Shown piece by piece: positions 16,350-24,649 of a DNA stretch of 64,000 nucleotides. Position numbers and translations under genes: made by a program. The stretch is taken from positions 194,390 through 258,389 of the forward strand of contig NZ_JBHUGS010000004.1 of NCBI RefSeq assembly GCF_042682045.1, in the 5' to 3' direction. Numbering within the stretch: position 1 is the first letter of the stretch; each line of letters opens with the position of its first letter. This DNA is from Sphingomonas_R arantia (GTDB lineage: Bacteria; Pseudomonadota; Alphaproteobacteria; Sphingomonadales; Sphingomonadaceae). Under the pieces are notes generated by a model. It saw nothing but the letters and a program-made list of their open reading frames with translations, had not been told where the DNA came from and did no database searches.

Positions 16350-17678
16350 ATGACGAGGAATCTGTTCGGCGCGGTGGCAGGGTGCGTGATCGCCACGGCT
16401 ACCGCGTCCGCCGCCGCGACCGGGCCGGCCGAAAGCCGGGCGGAGATCGATACGCAGATCGAGCGGACCTATCCCGCGCTCGACACCCTGTATCGCGACC
16501 TGCACGCGCATCCCGAACTGGGGATGCAGGAGACGCGCACAGCCGCGCTGCTGGCGCAGAAGATGCGTGGGTTGGGCTTTGCGGTGACGGAAAAGGTGGG
16601 CGGGACCGGGGTGGTCGCGATCTACCGCAACGGCGCCGGGCCGACCGTGATGGTGCGGACCGAACTCGACGGGCTGCCGATGGAGGAGAAGACCGGGCTG
16701 CCCTATGCCAGCCGGGCGCAGACGGTGTTCGACGGCAAGTCGACGTTCGTCGCGCAAAGCTGCGGCCATGACGTCCATATGGCGGCCTGGGTCGGCACGG
16801 CGCAGGCGCTGGTCGCGATGAAAGCGCGGTGGACGGGCACGCTGATGTTCATCGCGCAGCCAGCGGAGGAGCAGCTGAAGGGCGCGAAGGCCATGCTCGA
16901 CGCGGGGTTGTTCACCAAGTTCGGGAAGCCGGACTATGGCTTTGCGGCGCATGTCGGATCGGACGTGACCGGTACGGTGATCGTCAAGGACGGTGTGACC
17001 AGTTCCAATTCGGACAGCGTCCAGATCACGTTCAAGGGGCGCGGCGGGCACGGGTCGATGCCGAGTGCGACGATCGACCCGATCGTGATGGGCGCGCATT
17101 TCGTGAGCGACGTGCAGAGCGTCATCAGTCGGCAGAAGGACGCGAACGCGTTCGGCGTCGTGACGGTCGGCAGTTTCCAGTCGGGGACGGTCGGGAACAT
17201 CATCCCGGACCAAGCGGTGCTGAAGCTGAGCCTGCGGTCGTTCGACAAAACCGTGCGTCAGCTGCTGCTCGACGGCGTGAAGCGGACCGCGGAGGCATCC
17301 GCGGCGATGTCGATGGCGCCGGCGCCGGAGGTGAAGTGGCTGTACGGGACGGCGGCGGTGGTGAACGACCACGCGCTGGCCGAGCGGTCGGCGGCGGTGC
17401 TGAAGGCGGCGGGCGGCGATCGTGTTACGTTCGTGCCCGCCAGTGCGCCCGGATGGTCGGCGAGCGAGGACTGGTCGGCGTTCGTCGAGGCGGGCGTGCC
17501 GTCCGTCTATTTCACGATCGGCGGGTATAATGCGGCGACGCTCGCCCGGTACAAGGCGCGCGGCGAGGCGGTGCCGAGCAACCATTCGCCGTTCTTCGCG
17601 CCCGATCACGACAAGGCGATCCGGACCGGCATTCGGACATTGGCACTGGCCGTGCTGATGGTCGCGGAACCGAAATAA
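16350..17678 (+). CDS. Exported M20 (M20D) metallo-amidohydrolase
   Basis: A 442-residue enzyme with a signal peptide ending at about residue 22 (ATASAAATG). Metal ligands are visible: C138, H140 and H143 in SCGHDVHMA, and the catalytic/ligand glutamates E173/E174 in AQPAEEQ. The dimerisation domain starts near GRGGHGSMP. The late motif APGWSASEDWSAF and the final HSPFFAPDH complete the family pattern. M20D enzymes cleave N-acyl amino acids, hippurates or dipeptides. A periplasmic location next to a FecR/sigma-controlled receptor suggests it trims an imported amide ligand. It lies 91 nt after the siderophore receptor and converges on fecR with 13 nt between. Confidence 0.87.
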   Translation: MTRNLFGAVAGCVIATATASAAATGPAESRAEIDTQIERTYPALDTLYRDLHAHPELGMQETRTAALLAQKMRGLGFAVTEKVGGTGVVAIYRNGAGPTVMVRTELDGLPMEEKTGLPYASRAQTVFDGKSTFVAQSCGHDVHMAAWVGTAQALVAMKARWTGTLMFIAQPAEEQLKGAKAMLDAGLFTKFGKPDYGFAAHVGSDVTGTVIVKDGVTSSNSDSVQITFKGRGGHGSMPSATIDPIVMGAHFVSDVQSVISRQKDANAFGVVTVGSFQSGTVGNIIPDQAVLKLSLRSFDKTVRQLLLDGVKRTAEASAAMSMAPAPEVKWLYGTAAVVNDHALAERSAAVLKAAGGDRVTFVPASAPGWSASEDWSAFVEAGVPSVYFTIGGYNAATLARYKARGEAVPSNHSPFFAPDHDKAIRTGIRTLALAVLMVAEPK

Positions 17679-17691
17679 GCCCGAGCCCGGC

Positions 17692-18669
17692 TCAGCCGCG
17701 GCGCAGGACCACCGCACCGTCCGTGGTCCGTTCGGCCGTGATCGCGAAGCTGGCCTGGAGCGCGCCGACAAAGGCGTCGCCGTCATGCACGCCGAACCGC
17801 CCGGCGATCGCCAACGACGCGATGCGCGGATCGCCGATCAGGATCGGCTGGTCGCGGTAGCGGTTGAATTCGGCCACGGCCTGTTCGAGCGTTTCGTCCT
17901 TCAGTTCGATATAGCCGTCCTGCCAGGCGACGCGCTGGCGGAGCAGCGCCACGTCGAGATCGGTCGTCGCGACCACATCGGGCCGGATCAGCGTCGTCTT
18001 GCCGACCCCGACCTGCGTGCTCTGCCCGTTGGCCGCGATCACGGACACGAGGCCGTGGGTAACGGTCAGTTCGACATTGTCGGTACGTTTGCGGATGTTG
18101 AACGCCGTGCCGAGCACCTCGACCCGGGCGTTGCCGAGATCGACGACGAACGGACGCGTTTCGTCGCGCGCGACCGTGAACAGCGCCTCGCCCGCGATGA
18201 ACCGGACCAGACGCTGCGAGGCGTCGACCGAGACATCCAGCCGCGTATCGGTGTTGAGCGCGATCGACGATCCGTCGGACAGCCGCGCGACGCTCTGCTG
18301 CCCGCGCCGCGTTTCGTGGCGGTCGCCGTCGGCAAGCATGACGCGGCCGAGCCCGATCGCGCCGACCATGGATGCCGCGATCAGCGACATGCCGAGCGAG
18401 CGCCGCGACAGGACGGAGGGCCGGGCCGTCGTTCCGGGCGCGCCGGGCGGGGCGGGCGTGTCACGCAGCCGGGCGTGCGGGCTTGCGTCCCACGCCGCTT
18501 CGGCCGCGACGAACGCGACCGCGTGGCGGGGATCGGCGTCGATCCACGCCTCCGCGCGCGCACGGTCCGCGGGGTCGGGATCGTCGCTAAGTCGAACGAC
18601 CCACTGCGCCGCCTCGCTCGCGATCGCCTCGCGTTCCGCTCTCGCTTTGGACGGTGAGTCCAACGACAT
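17692..18669 (-). CDS. fecR: FecR-family anti-sigma/sigma regulator
   Basis: A 325-residue inner-membrane regulator. The N-terminal cytoplasmic domain carries ASEAAQWVVRLSDDPDP and EAWIDADPRHAVAF, the FecR N-domain signature. One membrane helix lies near residues 95-112. The periplasmic FecR domain follows (ARLSDGSSIALNTDTRLDV, ARVEVLGTAFNIRK). It should bind the STN domain of the divergent TonB receptor and relay ligand binding to the sigma factor. Its start lies 83 nt inside the sigma gene; the N-domain begins about 20 residues in, so little of this overlap can be removed by choosing a later start. Confidence 0.9.
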   Translation of the reverse strand: MSLDSPSKARAEREAIASEAAQWVVRLSDDPDPADRARAEAWIDADPRHAVAFVAAEAAWDASPHARLRDTPAPPGAPGTTARPSVLSRRSLGMSLIAASMVGAIGLGRVMLADGDRHETRRGQQSVARLSDGSSIALNTDTRLDVSVDASQRLVRFIAGEALFTVARDETRPFVVDLGNARVEVLGTAFNIRKRTDNVELTVTHGLVSVIAANGQSTQVGVGKTTLIRPDVVATTDLDVALLRQRVAWQDGYIELKDETLEQAVAEFNRYRDQPILIGDPRIASLAIAGRFGVHDGDAFVGALQASFAITAERTTDGAVVLRRG

Positions 18670-19180
18670 AATCCTCTTGTTCCGCCAAGGCCCGCGTCAC
18701 GTCTTTCAACGCCTTGGTCAAATGCTTCTCGATCGTAGAGACGGACAGGCGCATGATGTCCGCTACCTCGATCAGCGAATGACCCTGGACACGGCGCAGG
18801 ATGAACGCGCGGCGCGGTTGCGGGGGCAAGGCGTCGATCACGCGTTCGAGCCGGCGCAGTTCATCGCGCGCCGTCAGCATATGTTCGTACGACGCGCTGC
18901 GTTGCAGGTCCTCGATATCGGCCATCAGGTCGAAAGATATGATCACCTCGCGACGTTGCCGGTCGATCAGGATGTTGCGCGCGATGCGCGTCATGAATGC
19001 CAGACCGTAGCGGATGTCGCGCCAGTTTTCTGCGGCGAAGGTCCGCGCCAGGACTTCGGCGACGACGTCGTCGACTTCGTGCGGGTCGTTCAGGATGCGG
19101 CGGATACGCTGGCGCAACGCACCCTGGTGCGGATACACCGTCTCCTTGAACCAGGCGAGCTTCTCGTAGCGATCGTTCAA
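18587..19180 (-). CDS. ECF RNA polymerase sigma factor (FecI-like)
   Basis: A 197-residue sigma factor. Region 2 is at residues 15-85 (DVVAEVLARTFAAENW, FMTRIARNILIDRQRRE). Region 4 is at 110-165 (LERVIDALPPQPRRAFILRR, then HSLIEVADIMRLSVSTIEKH). The last 30 residues are polar, lie beyond region 4, and are the part overlapped by fecR. Gene order sigma-fecR with a divergent STN-containing receptor is the classic cell-surface-signalling layout. The target promoter should lie in the 180-bp gap upstream of the receptor; I could not recognise its -35/-10 with confidence. Confidence 0.9.
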   Translation of the reverse strand: MNDRYEKLAWFKETVYPHQGALRQRIRRILNDPHEVDDVVAEVLARTFAAENWRDIRYGLAFMTRIARNILIDRQRREVIISFDLMADIEDLQRSASYEHMLTARDELRRLERVIDALPPQPRRAFILRRVQGHSLIEVADIMRLSVSTIEKHLTKALKDVTRALAEQEDYVVGLTVQSESGTRGDRERGGAVGRST

Positions 19181-19315
19181 ATCGGCACCCCCCGTGCGAT
19201 TATGCGATCCTCTCCTACGGCCCGCGCATCAAAGCGTCTCGGTAGCCGGCTGTCGAGTCACAAAAGCTTAAAAAGGTTCCCGCAGAGTTGGGGGTTGTGT
19301 CGACGTCGTCCGTCC

Positions 19316-19357
19316 TACCCCCTGAAGGAGCGAATGCTCCTCGACTTCAAGGGGGTA
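19316..19357 (+). promoter_or_regulatory. Hairpin enclosing the ribosome-binding site of the signalling TonB receptor
   Basis: TACCCCCTGA (19316-19325) pairs with TCAAGGGGGTA (19347-19357), with one bulged A. Inside, AGGAGC (19326-19331) pairs with GCTCCT (19336-19341) around a GAAT loop. Both Shine-Dalgarno candidates, AAGGAG (19325-19330) and AAGGGGG (19349-19355), are base-paired in this fold. The predicted start ATG at 19361 follows by four bases. The structure should hold translation down unless opened. An ATG at 19334 lies across the loop. Confidence 0.65.
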
Positions 19358-19360
19358 ATG

Positions 19361-22300
19361 ATGTTCGACCGGAGCGGACGCGCGAGCCTGATCGCGCACG
19401 CCAGCAGTTTCGTCATCGCGACGACGATCGTCGCCAGTCCGGCGCTGGCGCAGGACATGCGGTTCGACATTCCGGCGCAGCCCGTCGGCAGCGCGTTGCA
19501 GGCCTTTTCGAAGCAGTCCGGATACCGCGTGCTGTTCCCCCCGCAGAGCGTCGGCACGGTGACGTCGCACCCGATCGCCGGCCGTTTTTCGAGCAGCGCG
19601 GTCCTGCGGATGTTGTTGAAGGATACGCCGCTGACGATCGCGGCGATCAACGGGAAGGTCGTCGCGCTGACGGTCCGTCCGCCGGCGTCGGGGGTGGTGC
19701 CGGCGAGTCTGAGATCGGCAGCGCAACCATCGGGTTTCGCGGTGCAGGACGCGCCCGCGCCGCCGCCGGCCGCGGGCGAGGCGGAGGACGCGACGCCGCA
19801 GAGCGAGATCGTCGTGGTGGGGTCGCAGATCAAGGGCGCCAAGCTCAACGCCGCGTTGCCCGTGACGGTGATCGGGACGGCCGAGATCGAGGCCAGCGGT
19901 GCGGTGTCGGGCGACGAACTGTTCCGATCGGTGCCGCAGTTCGGCGACGTGACGTTCAACAGTAGTTATCTGCCGGGCAGCAGCAATTCGGCGCGCGGCG
20001 ACGTGGGGTCGGTCAACTTGCGCAACCTGGGGATCGGCAACACGCTGGTACTGCTGAACGGACGGCGGGTCGTCACGCATCCGACGAGCCAGGCCAATAC
20101 GCAGCTGGTGCCGGTGCTGAGCTACAACACCAACGCCATCCCGGTGAACGGGCTCGACCGGCTGGAGGTGCTGCGCGACGGGGCGGCGGCGATCTATGGC
20201 GCGGATGCGGTGGCGGGCGTCGTCAACACCGTGCTGAAGACCGATTTCGACGGCGGCGACATGTCGGTGCAATATGGCGGCGGGGAGGGGACCGGTTTCC
20301 GCGAAGTCAACGCGAACGGGGTGTTCGGCAAGAATTTCGCCGAAGGTCGCGGGAACATCACGGTGTTCGCCAGCTACGACCACGGCACCGGGCTGGACAC
20401 CACCGAACAGTCCTACACCGCGTCGTCCAACCGGACCGCGTTGTTCGCGGGCACCCGGTTCGAGGGGGCGACATCGCTCGACGGGCGGAGCGCGACGACG
20501 CCCTGGGCATCGTTGCAGACGCCGGCGGCATTCGGGACGGTGCGCCGCGGCACGACCGCGCTCACCAGTTCGTCGGGGCTGTTCCACATCCAGCCGACGA
20601 CCAGCGCGAGCTGTCAGCTGGGGATCGGCAACGGCCTGTGCATCGACGACGGCGCGATCGCGACCGCGGGCGCGGACCGCAACCTTCGCCAGGATACCGC
20701 GGCGGCGGGCACGTCGGTCCTGCCCCGGCTGGACCGCGTGAACCTGTTCGCCAGCGGTCATTACGACCTGGACGACAGCACGACGATGTTCTTCGAGGGT
20801 GGCTATTATCTCGGCAAGACGCATGCGGAGCAGAGTCCGATCTCGACGCTGACGTCGATCCCGATCACCGTTCCGGCGAGCAATTACTGGAACCCGTTCG
20901 GTGCCGCGGTCTTCGCCGACGGCACGATCAATCCGAACCGCGTGGCCGGCACCAACGTTCCGGCCGCCGGGCTGTCCGCCACGGTGCGCAGCTATGCCTT
21001 CACCGATTTCGGCAACATCGACGTCGACGTGAAGAACCAGCAGCTGCGCGGCCTGATCGGCTTCCGCGGCGAACATGCGGGCTGGAACTGGGAATCGGCG
21101 CTGAGCTATTCCGAGGCGACGGTGCGGGACGTCAGCGATAACATCTCGCTGACCGCGCTGGCCGCATCGCTCGCCAAGTCGACACCCGATGCGTATAATG
21201 TCTTCAACGGCGGGACGATCGACAACCCGTCGACCGGCGATGCGACGCCGAACAGTGCGGCCGTCATCGACGGTCTTCGCCAGAAGCTGGTGCGCTATAC
21301 CAAGTCGACGCTCGGCACGTTCGATTTCCGCGTGTCGCGGCGTGATCTTCTGACGCTGCCCGGTGGCGATGTCGGATTCGCGGCCGGGATCGAGGCGCGG
21401 CGCGAAACGCAGCTCGACGACCGCGACCCGCGGATCGACGGGACGATCACCTATACCGACCCAGCGACGCAGGTCGTGTACGGCGATTTCGTCAATTCGA
21501 GCATCAATCCCGATACGGCGGGGCACCGCGAGGTCTTTTCCGCTTACGGAGAACTGGCGATCCCGGCGATCTCGCCCGAAATGGACGTGCCGTTGATCCG
21601 CAGCCTGGAATTCCAGGTGGCCGGGCGTTTCGAGCGCTACAGCGATTTCGGCGACATCGCGGTGCCGAAGGTCGCGGGGGCGTGGGACCTGTTCAAGGGC
21701 GTCCGGCTGCGCGGGTCGTGGGCGAAGTCGTTCCGCGCGCCGAACCTGGAACAGACCAACGCGGCGCTCGTCACGCGCAGCAATACGCGCACCGACTACG
21801 CATTCTGCGAGGCGGACCTGCGCGCCGGCCGGATCACGAGCTTTTCCAACTGTGCCCGGTCGCAGCTGACGACGGCGCAGCGGGCCGGCAATCCGGACCT
21901 GGACCCGGAACGCGCCAACACGATCTCGTTCGGCACCGTGATCGAACCGCCGTTGCCGACCGGGTTCGGCAATCTGACGCTGACCGCGGATTATTGGCAG
22001 GTGAAGCAGACCGGGCTGGTCGGGATCTTCGGCGAGGGCAACGCGCTGATCCTCGACTATCTGCTGCGCCAGACCGGGCAGACCAACCCCAATGTCGTCC
22101 GCGCGGCGGTGACGAGCGACGATATCGCGGCGTTCGCCGGGACCGGACTGACGCCGGCGGGGCAGGTGCTGTTCGTCAAGGACCAGTATGTGAACCTGTT
22201 GCCGCAGACGGTGCGCGGGCTCGACCTGAACCTGATCTACCGCACGCCGGAAACCAGCGTCGGTCGCTTCAACCTGTCGGTCAACGTCGCGCACCTGATC

Positions 22301-22741
22301 AAATTCTATCAGGATCCCTCGCCGGGCATCGCCGAACTGCTGGCGGCGCGTGACGCGGGGGAGATCAACGCGGGAACGACGATCACCGGCGGTGGCGACC
22401 TGAAGCGCCAGAACGGGCGGCCGGCCTGGAAATGGTCGGGGTCGCTCACCTGGTCGCTGGGCAATGTGACGGTCGGCGGCTTCACATCCTATATTGGCAG
22501 CGTCGAGGACACCAACCTGATCGATTCCGCGGGGTCGCCCTGGGTAGTCGACGATCAGGTGACCGGTAACCTCTACGTCGATTATCGCTTCACCAGCGGG
22601 GCGCTGGACGGGACCAGCGTGCGGGTCGGCGTGCGGAACCTGACCGACGAGAAGCCGTCGCTGTCGTCGGACGGGTATCTCGGCACGTTGTACACGCCCG
22701 TGGCGCGTTACTGGTACGCCAACATCCGGCACCGGTTCTGA
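19361..22741 (+). CDS. TonB-dependent receptor with N-terminal STN signalling domain
   Basis: A 1126-residue outer-membrane receptor. The signal peptide ends PALA|QDM. An STN domain follows at about residues 30-105 (FDIPAQPVGSALQAFSKQSG, then LLKDTPLTIAAINGK). A proline-rich linker leads to a TonB box-like SEIVVVGSQ and the plug (VNLRNLGIGNTLVLLNGRR, VLRDGAAAIYGADAVAGVVN). The barrel ends NIRHRF. The plug style is that of the large receptors used for peptides and oligosaccharides, not the FhuA type. The start at 19361 has AAGGGGG five bases upstream; in-frame ATGs at 19334 and 19358 are possible. STN plus the divergent sigma/fecR pair indicates ligand-induced expression. Confidence 0.9.
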   Translation: MFDRSGRASLIAHASSFVIATTIVASPALAQDMRFDIPAQPVGSALQAFSKQSGYRVLFPPQSVGTVTSHPIAGRFSSSAVLRMLLKDTPLTIAAINGKVVALTVRPPASGVVPASLRSAAQPSGFAVQDAPAPPPAAGEAEDATPQSEIVVVGSQIKGAKLNAALPVTVIGTAEIEASGAVSGDELFRSVPQFGDVTFNSSYLPGSSNSARGDVGSVNLRNLGIGNTLVLLNGRRVVTHPTSQANTQLVPVLSYNTNAIPVNGLDRLEVLRDGAAAIYGADAVAGVVNTVLKTDFDGGDMSVQYGGGEGTGFREVNANGVFGKNFAEGRGNITVFASYDHGTGLDTTEQSYTASSNRTALFAGTRFEGATSLDGRSATTPWASLQTPAAFGTVRRGTTALTSSSGLFHIQPTTSASCQLGIGNGLCIDDGAIATAGADRNLRQDTAAAGTSVLPRLDRVNLFASGHYDLDDSTTMFFEGGYYLGKTHAEQSPISTLTSIPITVPASNYWNPFGAAVFADGTINPNRVAGTNVPAAGLSATVRSYAFTDFGNIDVDVKNQQLRGLIGFRGEHAGWNWESALSYSEATVRDVSDNISLTALAASLAKSTPDAYNVFNGGTIDNPSTGDATPNSAAVIDGLRQKLVRYTKSTLGTFDFRVSRRDLLTLPGGDVGFAAGIEARRETQLDDRDPRIDGTITYTDPATQVVYGDFVNSSINPDTAGHREVFSAYGELAIPAISPEMDVPLIRSLEFQVAGRFERYSDFGDIAVPKVAGAWDLFKGVRLRGSWAKSFRAPNLEQTNAALVTRSNTRTDYAFCEADLRAGRITSFSNCARSQLTTAQRAGNPDLDPERANTISFGTVIEPPLPTGFGNLTLTADYWQVKQTGLVGIFGEGNALILDYLLRQTGQTNPNVVRAAVTSDDIAAFAGTGLTPAGQVLFVKDQYVNLLPQTVRGLDLNLIYRTPETSVGRFNLSVNVAHLIKFYQDPSPGIAELLAARDAGEINAGTTITGGGDLKRQNGRPAWKWSGSLTWSLGNVTVGGFTSYIGSVEDTNLIDSAGSPWVVDDQVTGNLYVDYRFTSGALDGTSVRVGVRNLTDEKPSLSSDGYLGTLYTPVARYWYANIRHRF

Positions 22742-22805
22742 TCCGGTGCGCGCTGTCGAGGGTCGCCCACTTCACCCGTCCTGCCGTTGCGAAGGAGATC
22801 GTCCG

Positions 22806-24596
22806 ATGACCGAACGTAGGACCCGTATCGCCCTGCTGCTGGCCGGCGCGGTGGTGCTGGCGTCGCCCGTCGGTGCGGCACCCAAGGGCGCAGTGGTCGC
22901 GATCGTCGGGGCGACGGTGTTCGACGGCACCGGGGCCGCGCCGCGCGCCGCGACGGTGATCATCGAGAACGGCCGGATCCGGCAGGTCGGTGCGGGCCTG
23001 ACGCCGCCGCGGGGGGCGACGGTGATCGACGCGCGGGGCAAGGCGCTGCTGCCCGGCTTCTACGACCTGCACACGCACTGGACGCCGGCGGGGAACCCGG
23101 CGACGACGCCGCAGATCGCGACCGCCTATGTCGCCGCCGGTGTCACGACGGTGAACGATTTCCACGAACAGCCCGAATCCTACGCGCCGCGCCGTGCCTG
23201 GTTGTCGACGCTGGTCGCGCCGCACGTCAATTTCGCCGCGCGGATCAGTACGCCCGGTGGGCATGGCGCGGACTGGGGCGACCAGTCGACGACGATCTGG
23301 ATCAACACGCCGGACGCCGCGCGCGCCGCGATCGCGAAGCTGAAGCCGTACCAGCCCGACCTGATCAAGGCGTTCACCGACGGGTGGCGTTACGGCCTGT
23401 CGCCCGACAATACGAGCATGGACGAGTGGACGCTGCGCGCGCTGACCGATGCGGCGCACAAGGAGGGGCTGGAGGTTCTGACCCATACCGTGACGGTCGA
23501 TCGCGGTGCGATCGCGGCGCGGGCCGGTGTGGATGCGCTGGCCCACGGTCTTCAGGATCGCGAACTGGATCCCAAGGCGCTGTTCGACATCTCCGCGTCG
23601 AAGATGGCGCTGGCCCCGACGCTGGCGGTCTATGAACCGAACAAGCCCGGCAGCCCGCCGCTCGACCGCACCGATCCGAAGGTCGCGCCGCGCTTCGTCA
23701 AGTTCGGCTATGCGCTGAAGAATGTGAAGACGATGTACGATGCGGGCGTCCGGGTCGGGCTCGGCACCGATGCCGGGATGCCGGGGACGCCGCACGGCCG
23801 GTCGACGCTGCGCGAGATGGAGCTGCTGGTGCAGGCCGGGTTGACCCCGACGCAGGCGCTCGTCGCCGCGACATCGGCCAGTGCCCGGATCATGCATCAG
23901 GACGGCGACCGTGGCACGATCGCGCCGGGCCAGCGCGCCGACATCGTCCTGATCGACGGCAAGCCGTGGGACCGGATCGCCGATGTCCACAAGGTGTCGC
24001 AGGTGCTGATCGACGGCAGGCCGGTCTATGGCACCGGGGCGCCCGCGCTGCCCGCCGCGAACCTGCGCACGCAGCTTGCGTCGGTGACGATCGGGCGGCT
24101 GGTCGACGATTTCGAGCGCGCCGACCAGCGATCGTCGCTCGATACGCTGCGGCTCGAAACGCCGGACGGCGGGATGGACCGGTCGCTGGAAATCTCGCAG
24201 GTCGTGCCGCGCGACGATGGCGGGCACGCATTGTCCGTCTCGGCCAAGCTGAGCATCAAGGAGGACCCCTATGCCGGCGTCGCCATCCCGCTGACGCGCG
24301 GATCGGTGCAGGGCGTCGATCTGCGCGGCTATACCGGCGTGCGCGTCGATATTCGCGGCGACGGCGCCTACGCGCTGAAGCTGAACGGGTTCGGTCGCAG
24401 CTGGACCGCGCCAGTCAAGGCCGCGAGCGGGTGGACGACGGTCGACGTGCCGTTCAGCGCGTTGAAACCCGTCGCGATGGGTAAACGCGCAGGCACGCCG
24501 TGGACCGCGGACGGCATCGTCCAGGTCGAACTCGGCGCGACGCGCGATCCAGGCGAGCGGATCTGGATGCAGATCGACAATGTCCGCTTCTATTGA
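22806..24596 (+). CDS. Exported amidohydrolase with C-terminal CIA30-like beta domain
   Basis: A 596-residue exported metal-dependent hydrolase; signal peptide ends near VGAAP. The binuclear site is complete: H89 and H91 in YDLHTHW, the bridging lysine K188 in LIKAF, H227, H247 and D322 in GLGTDAGMPG. A second module at about 450-596 (IGRLVDDFERADQRSS, VRVDIRGDGAYALKL, ending MQIDNVRFY) looks like a CIA30/galactose-binding-like beta sandwich. AAGGAG precedes the ATG. The hydrolase part resembles the Xaa-Pro dipeptidase, imidazolonepropionase and ochratoxinase branch, so an amide or cyclic amide is the likely substrate. It is 64 nt after the receptor and probably in its operon. Confidence 0.85.
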   Translation: MTERRTRIALLLAGAVVLASPVGAAPKGAVVAIVGATVFDGTGAAPRAATVIIENGRIRQVGAGLTPPRGATVIDARGKALLPGFYDLHTHWTPAGNPATTPQIATAYVAAGVTTVNDFHEQPESYAPRRAWLSTLVAPHVNFAARISTPGGHGADWGDQSTTIWINTPDAARAAIAKLKPYQPDLIKAFTDGWRYGLSPDNTSMDEWTLRALTDAAHKEGLEVLTHTVTVDRGAIAARAGVDALAHGLQDRELDPKALFDISASKMALAPTLAVYEPNKPGSPPLDRTDPKVAPRFVKFGYALKNVKTMYDAGVRVGLGTDAGMPGTPHGRSTLREMELLVQAGLTPTQALVAATSASARIMHQDGDRGTIAPGQRADIVLIDGKPWDRIADVHKVSQVLIDGRPVYGTGAPALPAANLRTQLASVTIGRLVDDFERADQRSSLDTLRLETPDGGMDRSLEISQVVPRDDGGHALSVSAKLSIKEDPYAGVAIPLTRGSVQGVDLRGYTGVRVDIRGDGAYALKLNGFGRSWTAPVKAASGWTTVDVPFSALKPVAMGKRAGTPWTADGIVQVELGATRDPGERIWMQIDNVRFY

Positions 24597-24649
24597 CCGA
24601 CACCCGAAATGCCGTTCGGAATGGTCACGAAACTCGATTGGGGGGACTG

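Noticed and set aside
19268..22732. A 1154-residue open frame antisense to the signalling receptor
   Set aside because: Arg/Pro/Gly-rich shadow of a high-GC gene with no family motif; the plus-strand receptor has full domain structure.
17999..22741. A 1580-residue open frame joining antisense of sigma/fecR to the TonB receptor
   Set aside because: The first 450 residues read the opposite strand of well-supported sigma and FecR genes; the receptor's own signal peptide and ribosome site mark the real start.
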